The notes: generated by a model from the letters alone, not told the origin. A stretch of DNA of 64,000 bases from Ruminococcus sp. HUN007 (GCF_000712055.1 NZ_JOOA01000002.1:2480001-2544000); one strand, 5' to 3'. Counted from the stretch's first letter, positions 7,044-17,384 are shown. Made by a program: numbers and translations.

Positions 7044-8904
7044 ATGTCTTATTTTCTTTCGGTGGGTAGTATGTAGGAAGTGAGAGATCATCGGCATCAA
7101 TAGGCGGAAGCACGTTTCTGATATTCCATGCTGTGCCGGTACCGGTATCTCCGCGTCGGTTGTCAGTAAACCATTGGTGAATAGCGTTAGCGTTTTTATT
7201 CGTTGGGGGGGCAAAAACGTTATCAACAACAGGGTAACTGATAGTATAACCTTTTGCGGTATCTGTATTTGTAATAAGCATAAAATCTTTAAAGTATTTT
7301 TGTGATGTATCAAAGTGATTTTGCTTGATCAGTTCATCCGGATTTAGCTTATTGATGGAGTAGCTGAGAGTATCTCGTTCGAAGTTTCGGACTTCAACAT
7401 CATTTACAGTAATTTTTACACTTCCAAGCCCTAATGGTTTGCCATGCCCCATCATAAACTGTTGTTTACTGTTGCTTTGGTTTTCACCAAGAGTTAAAGT
7501 CCATACAAGTTTTTCGAGCTGTTCGCTTGTTATATTTTCAAAATAAACATCAAATACAAACACATTTCCTGGTTTAGCAAGTTCCATGGAACAGTTTCTA
7601 TTAGTTTTAGAACTATCATTATAATCATTCTTTGTAATATTAGGATGATGTAAATAAAATTTACGCCCATTTAGTTCAATGTCACATGACTGTATTTCTT
7701 CAGTCAGATTATTTTCATCACCAATATAATTGGTGATTTTGTAATCGTAAGTCCAGTATCTGCAATCACCTGGCTTTCGACTGTAAAATTCAGAAGAAGT
7801 AATTTTAGGCGAAGAAAGTTCATACAATAAAACATCTTTTTCTGAATAAAACTTTTCGGAAGAAAGGTAAGCATCGGAAAATCGAATTTTAGAAGCATAA
7901 GCCTTTTTGTAGGCTAACGTTCCGAACAGAAAACAAGCTTCGCATATCATTCCATTTATTCCGTGACGACAGCTTTTATGAGTACCTAGGAGATCTGATA
8001 CACGATTTTTATAAACAGTGCGTCCAGATTGTGAAGGTAACAAATAAACATATGTTTTGCCGTCTTTATCAGTGGCTTCGTAATAAAAAACTGGATAAAG
8101 TATCGAACTGCTTGCTTTTTTTAAAGGGATAACCTCTTTTTGGAAATTCGGTTTGTATGGATCTGAATTTAAAACATCTTTTGCTGTTTTATCAGTTGAA
8201 TTTTTTCTGTATATTTCTAAATTGATATTATAGTCTTTTATTGCTTTTTCAAGGTTGCAGCAGGATACTTGTTTTCCGGCTTTAATGACATAATATTTCT
8301 TGATTATTTTAGGATTTGTGTTTGGTTTTAATCCCTTTTTCTTTTCTTTATTGATTCGACTTTCAAATTCAACTTCGGATTCTGTTCCATACCAAGTGCG
8401 TTTTAATTCAAGTTCCTGAGGCTTGTATTCATTAAATTCTTTAATATTTTTGTATTTTTTCATTTGAGCACTATAAAGTACATATCGCCCTTTTTCATAC
8501 TTGATAATTCCGGGTTTTCTTATCGCAGAGCTTCTTGATGACAATGTTTCGAAATCCTCATTATATACTGAAAAACAACCATTGCTTAAAACTTCGTATG
8601 CTGATCTGATCGCTCCGCGAATCTGACTTCCAGGAATAACAGGGTTTCTGTTAATACGATAGAACGGATAATGATAATGAGTGATTATTATTTTTTTGCC
8701 TTTTTTCTCTATAGGTATTTCTTCCGCTTCTTTCTGTTCTGTATCTGGAATAGCCAAAGGAGTTTTCACTTCAATTTTACAGTTTATCTTTCCGGTTAGA
8801 GTACCTTTTTCATATTCATTGTACGGATGCCTTACAACTTCATCACCTAAGCTAACAAAGTTGTAAGGATTAATAAAACGGCTTGGCTTTTTCTTTTCTT
8901 CCAT
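7042..8904 (-). CDS. TIGR03986-family RAMP (Cas7-like) protein, type III-D
   Basis: The 620-aa protein begins with FINPYNFVSLGDE, the hallmark start of the TIGR03986 family of CRISPR RAMP proteins. It continues with the RAMP strand KINCKIEVKTPLAI and the motif PVIPGSQIRGAIRSAYE near residue 95. A cysteine cluster (CRHGINGMICEACFLFGT, around residue 315) probably binds zinc. The second half has a RAMP-like end with GHGKPLGLGSVKI, the glycine loop. Such proteins form part of the crRNA-binding backbone of III-D effectors and may carry the target-RNA-cutting loop. It is the last gene of the cas10 operon, 17 nt after csx19, with AGGAG before the ATG. The coding sequence ends on the terminator shared with cas6. 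Confidence 0.8.
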   Translation of the reverse strand: MEEKKKPSRFINPYNFVSLGDEVVRHPYNEYEKGTLTGKINCKIEVKTPLAIPDTEQKEAEEIPIEKKGKKIIITHYHYPFYRINRNPVIPGSQIRGAIRSAYEVLSNGCFSVYNEDFETLSSRSSAIRKPGIIKYEKGRYVLYSAQMKKYKNIKEFNEYKPQELELKRTWYGTESEVEFESRINKEKKKGLKPNTNPKIIKKYYVIKAGKQVSCCNLEKAIKDYNINLEIYRKNSTDKTAKDVLNSDPYKPNFQKEVIPLKKASSSILYPVFYYEATDKDGKTYVYLLPSQSGRTVYKNRVSDLLGTHKSCRHGINGMICEACFLFGTLAYKKAYASKIRFSDAYLSSEKFYSEKDVLLYELSSPKITSSEFYSRKPGDCRYWTYDYKITNYIGDENNLTEEIQSCDIELNGRKFYLHHPNITKNDYNDSSKTNRNCSMELAKPGNVFVFDVYFENITSEQLEKLVWTLTLGENQSNSKQQFMMGHGKPLGLGSVKITVNDVEVRNFERDTLSYSINKLNPDELIKQNHFDTSQKYFKDFMLITNTDTAKGYTISYPVVDNVFAPPTNKNANAIHQWFTDNRRGDTGTGTAWNIRNVLPPIDADDLSLPTYYPPKENKT

Positions 8905-8921
8905 TGAAACATCAGCTCCTT

Positions 8922-9428
8922 TTAAAAGATACTTACAATTCTGAAATCTGTTATTTCTGCGATTCCGTTTTCAGAATAATCGATATAATTTCTTATCTTC
9001 AGTTTTTTTGCATCCTCAATAGGCAGTGAATATTCTCCACCGCCTGTAGTTATGTAAGTTTTGCCGGATGATTTGGTTGTATCGATATCAAGAAACTGGG
9101 TATCATCCAGTATTCTGTTTTTGAAGTCCTTTTCAAATTCATCTGTCAATGATTCGAGTTTGCTTTTAAAGCAGTGATCATCGATTATACGACATATAAA
9201 CTCCTGATTTATATCAGGACGTGAATACTTAATTTCACAGTCTGCGTTGAATATACGCATTTCAAGAAGCTTTGAAGGATCGGTGATTATATCATCACAT
9301 GTAACACATTTAATGCTGTCAGTGTACATGGCGTATATGTAACTACCTTCACATTGATTTTTAACTTCGTTTATTATATCGTCTGCTTTAACTTTTCTGA
9401 TCTCTTTGACATATAATTTCATGTTCAT
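8922..9428 (-). CDS. csx19: Csx19-like type III-D accessory subunit
   Basis: The 168-aa protein has the layout of the Csx19/TIGR03984 family: SYIYAMYTDSIKC near residue 29, LLEMRIFNADCEIKYSR near residue 53 (family consensus of an arginine-phenylalanine 'RLFN' and 'EL' pair), and a C-terminal TTGGGEYSLP...RNYID...FRI segment. Csx19 is a subunit peculiar to type III-D complexes. The ATG overlaps the upstream cas7 stop (ATGA); a second ATG at 9420-9422 is better spaced from GAGG and may be the true start. The family call rests on remembered consensus and on gene order between cas7 genes. Confidence 0.6.
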   Translation of the reverse strand: MNMKLYVKEIRKVKADDIINEVKNQCEGSYIYAMYTDSIKCVTCDDIITDPSKLLEMRIFNADCEIKYSRPDINQEFICRIIDDHCFKSKLESLTDEFEKDFKNRILDDTQFLDIDTTKSSGKTYITTGGGEYSLPIEDAKKLKIRNYIDYSENGIAEITDFRIVSIF

Positions 9429-10679
9429 GCCTCGCTTTTTAATAGTTTATCTATATTCTCAGCATTGAGATACTCAGTACGGTTCTCACCATTGATAAAT
9501 ATATTTGTAACTTTAAACATACCTCTTCCTATTGAGGTAAGACCACCGATTGACAGGTAACCGTAATTAAGATCGAGAATAACTGCAGAGAGTAAGCGTC
9601 TGTTTTTTCTCATCTGTGTTTTTAGGTATAGTTATTAATAGGGAGGTAGTTCCGTTACAGCATGTTTCTTCTGTGTATAACGCACGCGATTGTGCTCCGG
9701 AGGTGAAGCGGTCAATAGCTGTTCTTGTTATTATCTTTTTCGTATTGTTTTTTATTGTTGATTCAGAAAAAATTATTTTTGAGGGCATAGTTTTTTGAGA
9801 TTTTGTTATAACATAGCCGAATAATGCTTTGGTCGTTTCGATATCTGATAATTCTTCAAAACGACTTCTGAAGGCTCCAGCCCAGGTCGTGCCTGGGATA
9901 ACAGCTTCCCCATTTCTAAGTTTCATCATTCTGTAATCCGGAACAGCTTTATACACTTTTTCTCCGTTATCTTTTATTCTTTCTACTTCACCAATTTCCG
10001 TAGTATATTCTCTTATTGAGAGTGGTCCGTTCTGTTCGAGACAGATTTTTATAACATCTGATTTTTCGTTTGTATTGCTGATTGTAACTATAGGCATTTC
10101 ATTCCATGCAGCATTATCAAGAGGATCAAATTCCAGCCATGCTTTTTTTCCTTTAGGATCTGAAAAATCAAATTCAGCTTTCTGCATACGGCTTATTTCC
10201 ACTATGCCATATCCTCTGTTTGTTTTCCTGCCGAAACGTAAAGCGGAAGATGATACTGCTTCGGCAAGTTTTTCTATATCAGACTGAAGAATTTCATTTT
10301 CTTTAGTTAGTTCGATGATGGTAACAAACTCAGCACCTGGTTCTATTACCTGAAAATCAAACTTGGCATTTTTTATAGCTACTTTATTTTTTAGCGCAAC
10401 ACTGTCTCTAACTTTAACAAAAGATTTCTTATCGAGATCAGCATCGTAAAAAATAACATGGCTTGATTCAGAAGAATTTCCGTTAATAAAACCGAAAATG
10501 TTTCTGCGCTTTTCTATATCAAACCAGTGTCCCAATACACCAGCGATAGTAGTAGCCGGTATATATGGTGATCCATCAAGTCTGGTGATAACATCGCTGT
10601 CAGACTTACGGTTTTCACCTGATCCTACAGAAAGAGGAGAAGTCAGTTTTAACTGCAGTCGATAATAAGTATGTTTCAT
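9425..10679 (-). CDS. Double Cas7/Csm3-like RAMP protein (frameshifted near the C-terminus)
   Basis: Two Cas7-type RAMP units are fused. The first opens LQLKLTSPLSVGSGENRKSD with SPYIPATTIAGVLGHWF and a glycine loop ALRFGRKTNRGYGIVEI near residue 160. The second starts about residue 205 with VIKICLEQNGPLSI and has EAVIPGTTWAGAFRSRF. The frame breaks at a run of six T on the plus strand (9603-9608); with five it continues as NRRLLSAVILDLNYGYLSIGG and ends with the second glycine loop TSIGRGMFKV at 9425, giving 417 aa. Without repair the protein loses about 50 residues including that loop. ATG at 10679 is chosen because GGGGGA lies 10 nt before it and TAATG couples it to csx10. Confidence 0.75.
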
Positions 10680-12628
10680 TATTTCCATTCCCCCTGTTTC
10701 TTCATGTATTTAGCGATTGCAAGAATAATTATCAGATACTCTCTAGCTTTTTCCCACCCCTGTTCTTTTACATAGTGTTCAGCATGGGCGTTATTAATTA
10801 ACCTTATTGCGTTTTTTCGGGTGTTCTCAATTCTGATGCTATTGAGTCTGTTCTTAAGATTATTTAGATTAGAAGCTTCTTCAGTCATAAGAGTTATTCT
10901 TCCAATTGCTGAAGGAGTAAGGCTGCGTATTGTCCGGTAATTATCTTTTGCGTATTTTATCGCTTCGCTTCTCATATCTTCTTGTTGCTTAATAACATTA
11001 GCAAGTTTGTTGATATTTGCTGCTGTATCTGAGAACGCTTCACGTTTTTTGTTGAGTGAACGACTGTTGTTCAAGAAGTTTTGAGCATCGAATATTCTTA
11101 CTTTTCCGAATCCTTCATTTAGTTTTTCACCAATGTATATTACAGAATCAAACTCTTTTCCGGAAGCAGAGCATACTATAACAGTTCCGGCTGCAAATAC
11201 TCTTTCATGTGGTCGCTGCATACGCATAGAAGTATTGAATCCTGATACAGTATGATACTTTATATTGCTTGATCTGTGAATTTCAGTTTGGTTAATGTCA
11301 ATACCGAGTGCATTTATAAGAACAGCTGGATTTGATGATACAGTTCCGGTCTCATCACGTAAAATAACATCTGATTCGAGTATGAACATTACATTGCTGC
11401 TGACTTTAATTTTATCGTTCTTCAGTTCGGTTATTTCAAAAGCTTCAAGTTCGCATTTTGAATACTGAGCTGTCTTGCTTCGGCCAAATCTTATATCTGT
11501 TTTTATCAGAAGATCGGCAAGAATATTTATAGTTTCTCCGTCAGCAGTGATCGAACCTCTGAAATACTGACCTTTGGATAAGCAGGTCTGAGTGTATAGA
11601 CCCTGTCCTTTTGAACTCAGATTATTATGATAAACTATTTCAGTTTCGGCTTTTTTTACTTTCAGCTGTGAATTGATATAACCGTCTTTTAAAGGCTTTA
11701 AAATTTTTCCCTCTGTTTTCTCAGTTACGAGATTGTGTATTCGTTTGGTTTCATCTGTTTTATCTTTTGCGAATACACCCGGAACAGGTATGTACTCATT
11801 TAATTCTTCATCAGTTACATAAAGATTCGAAAACTTTACATCATTATTCATGAATATTTTTCTGAACTGATCATCAATATTTCCGTTATTGTTTTTCAGG
11901 TAAGCCTGTCCTAGCAGTCCCATAACAGATGTGCCGCTTATATAATCCTGAGTTAAATTTACACCCTTACCAGGAATCATCAATGTGTCTGTATTTTTCA
12001 CAGCATAATTAAGAACATAAGTTTTTTCCTGACTGCATTTGCTGAAACTGAAATTGTTTTTTGATTTTTTACTATCTACAAGCGAACACTTAACAACTCC
12101 GAAGCCTCTGTTTCTTTTATACCCTATATGACGCATTGCCTTGCAGATATCATAAAAATCATCTTCATATTCGGGAATTTCAACATCAGAAAAGAAAACA
12201 ATTTTGCTTTTTCTATCCCACGGCAGGCTGTTTTCAAGAACTCTGGTGAATCTTAATGAATTGGCCTGGGCACTTCCGTTTTCGTTTATTGCAGTTGAAG
12301 CTTTTACAGATGTAAAAAGTTCTGTAACAGTCTTAGGATTAAGATGTTTTTTTGATATTTCACTTTCAATAGACTCGATATTTTCTAAGACAGCATCAGA
12401 TATTTTTAATAAACCACTTTTACTGTCACCTGTTATTCCGAATATTTCATCTATATGATTTGCTTCAATATAAACAGCCGCATCGCGTAAAACACCTTTG
12501 AGTCTTTTAGCTGGAATATAAGGAATTCCAAATTTGTCAGTGCAGATATCTGTATCTATAACACTGCCAAATCCGTCCCCGTCAGCAGCACACAGATCAG
12601 AACAAAGTTCTATCTTTATTCTTTTCAT
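10679..12628 (-). CDS. csx10: Csx10-like tandem RAMP protein with helical C-terminal domain
   Basis: The 649-aa protein starts with a RAMP domain typical of Csx10-type subunits (IELCSDLCAADGDGFGSVID, then GIPYIPAKRLKGVLRDAA). Its first glycine loop, RHIGYKRNRGFGVV, is near residue 168. A second RAMP unit begins near 207 (VLNYAVKNTDTLMIPGKG, YISGTSVMGLLGQAYL), with FRGSITADGE and RFGRSKTAQY, and ends with the glycine loop GEKLNEGFGKVRIF near residue 520. About 115 mostly helical, basic residues follow, unlike standard Csx10; they could act as a fused small subunit (Cas11-like), since no separate csm2/cas11 gene is present. It overlaps cas10 by 4 nt (ATGA) and the next cas7 by 1 nt. Confidence 0.65.
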   Translation of the reverse strand: MKRIKIELCSDLCAADGDGFGSVIDTDICTDKFGIPYIPAKRLKGVLRDAAVYIEANHIDEIFGITGDSKSGLLKISDAVLENIESIESEISKKHLNPKTVTELFTSVKASTAINENGSAQANSLRFTRVLENSLPWDRKSKIVFFSDVEIPEYEDDFYDICKAMRHIGYKRNRGFGVVKCSLVDSKKSKNNFSFSKCSQEKTYVLNYAVKNTDTLMIPGKGVNLTQDYISGTSVMGLLGQAYLKNNNGNIDDQFRKIFMNNDVKFSNLYVTDEELNEYIPVPGVFAKDKTDETKRIHNLVTEKTEGKILKPLKDGYINSQLKVKKAETEIVYHNNLSSKGQGLYTQTCLSKGQYFRGSITADGETINILADLLIKTDIRFGRSKTAQYSKCELEAFEITELKNDKIKVSSNVMFILESDVILRDETGTVSSNPAVLINALGIDINQTEIHRSSNIKYHTVSGFNTSMRMQRPHERVFAAGTVIVCSASGKEFDSVIYIGEKLNEGFGKVRIFDAQNFLNNSRSLNKKREAFSDTAANINKLANVIKQQEDMRSEAIKYAKDNYRTIRSLTPSAIGRITLMTEEASNLNNLKNRLNSIRIENTRKNAIRLINNAHAEHYVKEQGWEKAREYLIIILAIAKYMKKQGEWK

Positions 12629-14145
12629 GGTTGTTCATCCTCCTCTGTAAACCATATATCATAAACAAGAGAAACATCATAAACAAATCTTTCGAAATGA
12701 TTTGTTATTTTATCGTCGCTGGAGTCGAGATCATCATATTTCTTTTTAAGAGATTCAAAGGAATCGTGGTATCTTGAAAGAATTCGTTCTGCTTCAAACG
12801 CAAAGTATGATGCACCTTTGAAAGAACTGTCACGCAAAGCTTTGATATTCTGTCTGCCTATAGCGGATAGATCTTTTGCATCGTCACAGAATTCTTTAAA
12901 CCGTTTCAGTTCGTATGGTCTGTTGGTATAGTCTGCTTCCTGTTCAGCTCTTATTGTTTCAAGATCATTAACGATTCCACTGTGACAGTAATGAAAATCA
13001 ATATAATTATCTTTACTTTCATTTTTTCTGGTTTTTTCTTTGCCGGTTTCGCAGCATGCTTCAGCAATTTTATAAATTTCTGAAAAAGGATCATGGCTGT
13101 GGAATATGGCGATGCCTGCACATGAAGCATTTGGAACTCCGGACACAAGAGGTTCTGAATTGTTAAGAGATTCAAAATATTTAAGAACTATATCTTTGGC
13201 AGCTCTTGCGTTACAGATAATTGTGATTTCATCGCCGCCACCGATGATTTTCCTGTATTTGTACCGGTCTTTAAGTTTGTCTTTCTTTTCTTGCGTTAAA
13301 TCTTTTTTCTGGTCTATTTTATTTCTCGTTTCTTCAAGAAGTCTTTCAATTGACTTTATCGGATCATCTACAAAAGCTTTATTTGTATTCTGAGAGAATG
13401 CTCTGAGTTTATTTACGCATGTATCATAGTCGTTAATTCCGTGTGTTAGTGATTTTATTTTATTACCCATGGCATTTCCGTCTATGTAGATGACAGCAAG
13501 AAGACTTTCAGTATTTTTCTCCAGTACAAGAGAATCAAGAAGGGCAGTCTGTGAATCAGGATCTAGCGTACAATATTTGTTGTAAGCGTCTATTTTATGA
13601 AGTGATTCACATGAATAAGACTGAAACTGGTTATCCTTTTTTTCTTTTTTTACGACAGGCATCCAGGTGTTTCTGTCAAGCTGTGTAAACGGGAGGGAGT
13701 TGCATGGAAGTGAAAAAGAGCCTGTGTTTTTCTGCTTTTGATTTTCCTCATATAGTGCGCCTCTGTCTTTATTGAAATCGCCTGTGTATTCAACGCACGA
13801 GGCAATAACACTTATTGTATATGTTTCATCAAGAAGCATTTTTGAAAAGATTTTATTTGCTTTAAGGTAGATCTCTTTGCTTTTATACAGTACGTAAAGA
13901 TTACCGCCGCCTTCATAGATTACAGTACCGTCATCTGATGAAGTTTCAAATTCTTTTACTGAGAAGGCTTTGCCTTTCCACTCGCTGTTGATGGTTATAT
14001 CGTAATCCAGACATTTATTTATAAACATCTCATAAACATGAGAAAGCAGTGCCGAACCACCTGATATTTCTTTGATCTTGTTTGTACGGTATATATATTC
14101 CTGTTTGCTTCTGCAGTCATACAACGCAGTTATTAGTTTGCTCAT
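12625..14145 (-). CDS. cas10: Cas10, HD-less, with GGDE palm motif
   Basis: This is the large subunit and signalling enzyme of the type III complex. The 506-aa protein has two palm-like domains. The first carries YEGGGNLYVLY (77-87), a GGGN variant expected to be inactive. The second carries AVIYIDGNAMG (217-227, metal-binding Asp222) and IIGGGDEITII (300-310), a GGDE version of the GGDD site, so cyclic oligoadenylate synthesis looks possible. There is no N-terminal HD nuclease domain: the protein opens directly with the first palm (MSKLITALYDCRSKQEYIYR). The C-terminus is helical (Cas10 D4-like). DNA cleavage by this subunit is therefore unlikely and defence should rest on the CARF effector. 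It is the first gene of the effector operon. Confidence 0.85.
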   Translation of the reverse strand: MSKLITALYDCRSKQEYIYRTNKIKEISGGSALLSHVYEMFINKCLDYDITINSEWKGKAFSVKEFETSSDDGTVIYEGGGNLYVLYKSKEIYLKANKIFSKMLLDETYTISVIASCVEYTGDFNKDRGALYEENQKQKNTGSFSLPCNSLPFTQLDRNTWMPVVKKEKKDNQFQSYSCESLHKIDAYNKYCTLDPDSQTALLDSLVLEKNTESLLAVIYIDGNAMGNKIKSLTHGINDYDTCVNKLRAFSQNTNKAFVDDPIKSIERLLEETRNKIDQKKDLTQEKKDKLKDRYKYRKIIGGGDEITIICNARAAKDIVLKYFESLNNSEPLVSGVPNASCAGIAIFHSHDPFSEIYKIAEACCETGKEKTRKNESKDNYIDFHYCHSGIVNDLETIRAEQEADYTNRPYELKRFKEFCDDAKDLSAIGRQNIKALRDSSFKGASYFAFEAERILSRYHDSFESLKKKYDDLDSSDDKITNHFERFVYDVSLVYDIWFTEEDEQP

Positions 14146-14188
14146 TTTTATTCACTCCTTGTGCGTAAAATATGTATATAATAACTAT

Positions 14189-14217
14189 ATTGTATCAAGA
14201 AAAATGTGATGTGTCAA
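14189..14217 (-). promoter_or_regulatory. Sigma-A promoter of the cas10 operon
   Basis: On the minus strand TTGACA (14212-14217 is TGTCAA on plus) and TACAAT (14189-14194) are 17 bp apart, 44 bp upstream of the cas10 ATG. This is a canonical promoter and does not resemble the motif found before the accessory operon and micro-ORFs, so effector and accessory genes appear to be controlled differently. Confidence 0.7.
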
Positions 14218-14237
14218 GATGTTTGTACTAAAAATGA

Positions 14238-15459
<1,222 letters not shown>

Positions 15460-15489
15460 AAAAAAGCACGCTCCTTTATATAAATAATA

Positions 15490-15512
15490 TTGGTACTTAA
15501 TAATAGTACCTA
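15490..15512. promoter_or_regulatory. Palindromic operator candidate upstream of cas1
   Basis: TTGGTACT and AGTACCTAA flank a 7-bp centre (TAATAAT), giving a near-perfect dyad 30-50 bp upstream of the cas1 ATG. The surroundings are extremely AT-rich (ATTATATAATATAAAA), where the -10 region must lie. The dyad would fit a dimeric repressor or activator of the adaptation genes. No hairpin with U-run is formed, so it is not a terminator. Confidence 0.45.
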
Positions 15513-15555
15513 ATTATATAATATAAAAAAGTATGCAGAGTTAAGCGATAATAAA

Positions 15556-15592
15556 TAAAAACAGCGTCCCGTGTATGGAACGCTGTTTTTTA
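15556..15592. terminator. Terminator at the leader-distal end of array 1
   Basis: AACAGCGTCC and GGAACGCTGTT form a stem with a 6-nt loop. T-runs lie on both sides (CTGTTTTTT on plus, TTTTTATTTATT on minus). It ends the leftward pre-crRNA transcript and shields cas1 from it. Confidence 0.7.
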
Positions 15593-15671
15593 ACAGTAAA
15601 AAATATAAATTTCATTGTCAGATAGTCATATCAAATATGTTTGAGGACTTCGATATCGACTACAATCAGAA

Positions 15672-16821
15672 GTTTCAAACACCCATCGGTGAAGGGGGGT
15701 ATACCAAACTCAGCACGCAATTCAGAGAGCTATATCTGCACTTAAGTTTCAAACACCCATCGGTGAAGGGGGTATACCAAACTCTTAAGCCGGAAACACT
15801 TAATCGTGTGATTAATGTTTCAAACACCCATCGGTGAAGGGGGTATACCAAACGGTCTCACGGTTTCGTAATCATCAAATGGATACCAATGGTTTCAAAC
15901 ACCCATCGGTGAAGGGGGTATACCAAACTACACGCAAATGGTACAGAAAGATGGTCAGATGAGGAAGGTTTCAAACACCCATCGGTGAAGGGGGTATACC
16001 AAACTTTAAACCGGATAAAATAAATGTCGATGGTAAAACCATTGTTTCAAACACCCATCGGTGAAGGGGGTATACCAAACGCAGCTCAGATGCCTGGAGC
16101 AACAACAACTCCTCCGTTTCAAACACCCATCGGTGAAGGGGGTATACCAAACGATATTCTAAAATGAATATTGAAGAATTTGAAAGAATCGTTTCAAACA
16201 CCCATCGGTGAAGGGGGTATACCAAACTGTTTATTTTTAGTGAGAGGTGTTAAGAGATGATCACGTTTCAAACACCCATCGGTGAAGGGGGTATACCAAA
16301 CGGCAAAGGTTCTGAATTAGAAGGAGCAGTAAATGCTGGTTTCAAACACCCATCGGTGAAGGGGGTATACCAAACGCGCATAATATATGCGTCAGTGAAA
16401 AACACAACGTCTTGAGTTTCAAACACCCATCGGTGAAGGGGGTATACCAAACTTCTTATCTGTAATTGTAGCACCGGCTAAATTAAACGTTTCAAACACC
16501 CATCGGTGAAGGGGGTATACCAAACTTTCCAGACGGATTTGATGATGTGGATTTCTATTCGTTTCAAACACCCATCGGTGAAGGGGGTATACCAAACAAC
16601 CCACCCATATTTATGTATACAAAATATGTATACGAGTTTCAAACACCCATCGGTGAAGGGGGTATACCAAACTGTGTGCTATATGGGGTGCTGATAGAAT
16701 AGCATATATGTTTCAAACACCCATCGGTGAAGGGGGTATACCAAACTTTACATGGCGAGACAAAGAGGAGGAATAATTTCAATAGTTTCAAACACCCATC
16801 GGTGAAGGGGGTATACCAAAC
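15672..16821 (-). CRISPR. CRISPR array 1: 16 repeats, 15 spacers
   Basis: Sixteen copies of a 37-bp repeat start at 15672, 15746, 15817, 15892, 15968, 16044, 16116, 16191, 16265, 16339, 16416, 16489, 16561, 16636, 16710 and 16785. Spacers are 34-40 bp. On plus the repeat runs from GTTTCAAACACCCATC to GGGGGTATACCAAAC. Transcription is on the minus strand: the leader and its promoter lie at the right end, and the repeat then ends in TTTGAAAC, like the 5' handle of type III crRNAs. Only the leftmost repeat is imperfect (six G instead of five), as expected at the old end or as another +1 run error. CACC and GGTG around CATC form a small stem. Spacer origins cannot be told without a search. Confidence 0.97.
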
Positions 16822-16940
16822 CCCTCGTAATTACGCACTTTCAAGTGGCTTCATCTGATTTGTTTGTAAATCCCCCTGAAATAATGACAAACGCCCTCTG
16901 ACGATACTTAAATTATACCACATATTTATGGCTGTGTAAA
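16822..16940 (-). promoter_or_regulatory. Leader and promoter of CRISPR array 1
   Basis: Reading leftwards, TTTACA (plus-strand TGTAAA at 16935-16940) and TATAAT (ATTATA at 16912-16917) are 17 bp apart, followed by a leader of about 90 bp to the first repeat. The whole stretch is closely similar to 19191-19310 next to array 2, including ATAATGACAAACnCCCTCTG. New spacers are expected to enter at its junction with the repeat at 16821. Confidence 0.85.
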
Positions 16941-16953
16941 TAAATTTTTCAGA

Positions 16954-16990
16954 TATCACTTAATATCAGATGAAACTTTATATTATATAA
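16954..16990 (+). promoter_or_regulatory. Shared bipartite promoter motif, copy 2
   Basis: TATCACTTAAT (16954-16964) and TATATTATATAA (16979-16990) at the standard 25-bp offset, then ACAGAG. It points rightwards into the micro-ORF region and starts only 13 bp from the divergent array-1 promoter, so the two may be co-controlled. Confidence 0.65.
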
Positions 16991-17008
16991 ACAGAGAGGT
17001 TAATCGGA

Positions 17009-17038
17009 ATGACGGAACTTGATCCGGGACACTTTTAA
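17009..17038 (+). CDS. Nine-codon ORF (MTELDPGHF)
   Basis: ATG at 17009 lies 19 nt after the AT-rich box of promoter copy 2 and encodes MTELDPGHF. It matches in length, position and residue pattern the nine-codon ORF at 17674 (MMVLNPEYL): hydrophobic Leu4, Asp/Asn5, Pro6 and an aromatic/aliphatic end. Upstream AGAGAGGT is a possible ribosome-binding site. It could be a leader peptide or a functional micropeptide; translation is unproven. Confidence 0.4.
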   Translation: MTELDPGHF

Positions 17039-17096
17039 CCTCGGAAACAATATGTCATAAATTGAAAATTTCATGAATAACAGGAGGAAAAATAAT

Positions 17097-17360
17097 ATGA
17101 TCAACGAAAAGACAACAAGAGCAGTACATGGAATTATCGGACTAGACCCTACAAAGATGAAGATGCCGAATTTACCGCTTCCGGCACTTGGTTCCGGACT
17201 GTTCTGGCATACTATAGCAGCAGGAGGCGGATATAGGGTAGAAAAGAATTCAATAACAAAATGCTGCAGAATAATAGACAGGTACGGAATAATAAGAAGT
17301 TGGGGAACAGAAGAAGCAATGCTAAGATTATTCTGGCAGATGTTATGGTGCAGACAATAA
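17097..17360 (+). CDS. Unrecognised 87-aa protein of the CRISPR micro-ORF cluster
   Basis: ATG at 17097 is chosen because a perfect AGGAGG lies 8 nt upstream; an upstream ATG at 17073 would place that site inside the gene. The protein has a Pro/Leu-rich stretch (MPNLPLPALGSGLFW), a glycine trio, then KCCRIIDRYG and a Trp/Leu-rich end (LRLFWQMLWCRQ). No signal peptide or clear transmembrane helix is present, although the C-terminal helix is strongly amphipathic. No family is recognised. It is the largest ORF between the arrays and follows promoter copy 2. Confidence 0.65.
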   Translation: MINEKTTRAVHGIIGLDPTKMKMPNLPLPALGSGLFWHTIAAGGGYRVEKNSITKCCRIIDRYGIIRSWGTEEAMLRLFWQMLWCRQ

Positions 17361-17384
17361 GCCGATAAAAATTTATTTTTTATT

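Noticed and set aside
15600..15671. Possible extra degenerate repeat left of array 1
   Set aside because: No segment in this stretch matches more than a few bases of the repeat.
15971..16694. Minus- and plus-strand ORFs with repeated LVYPLHRWVFET or FKHPSVKGVYQT segments
   Set aside because: They are translations of the CRISPR repeats and spacers; no ribosome-binding sites, and the periodicity equals the array.
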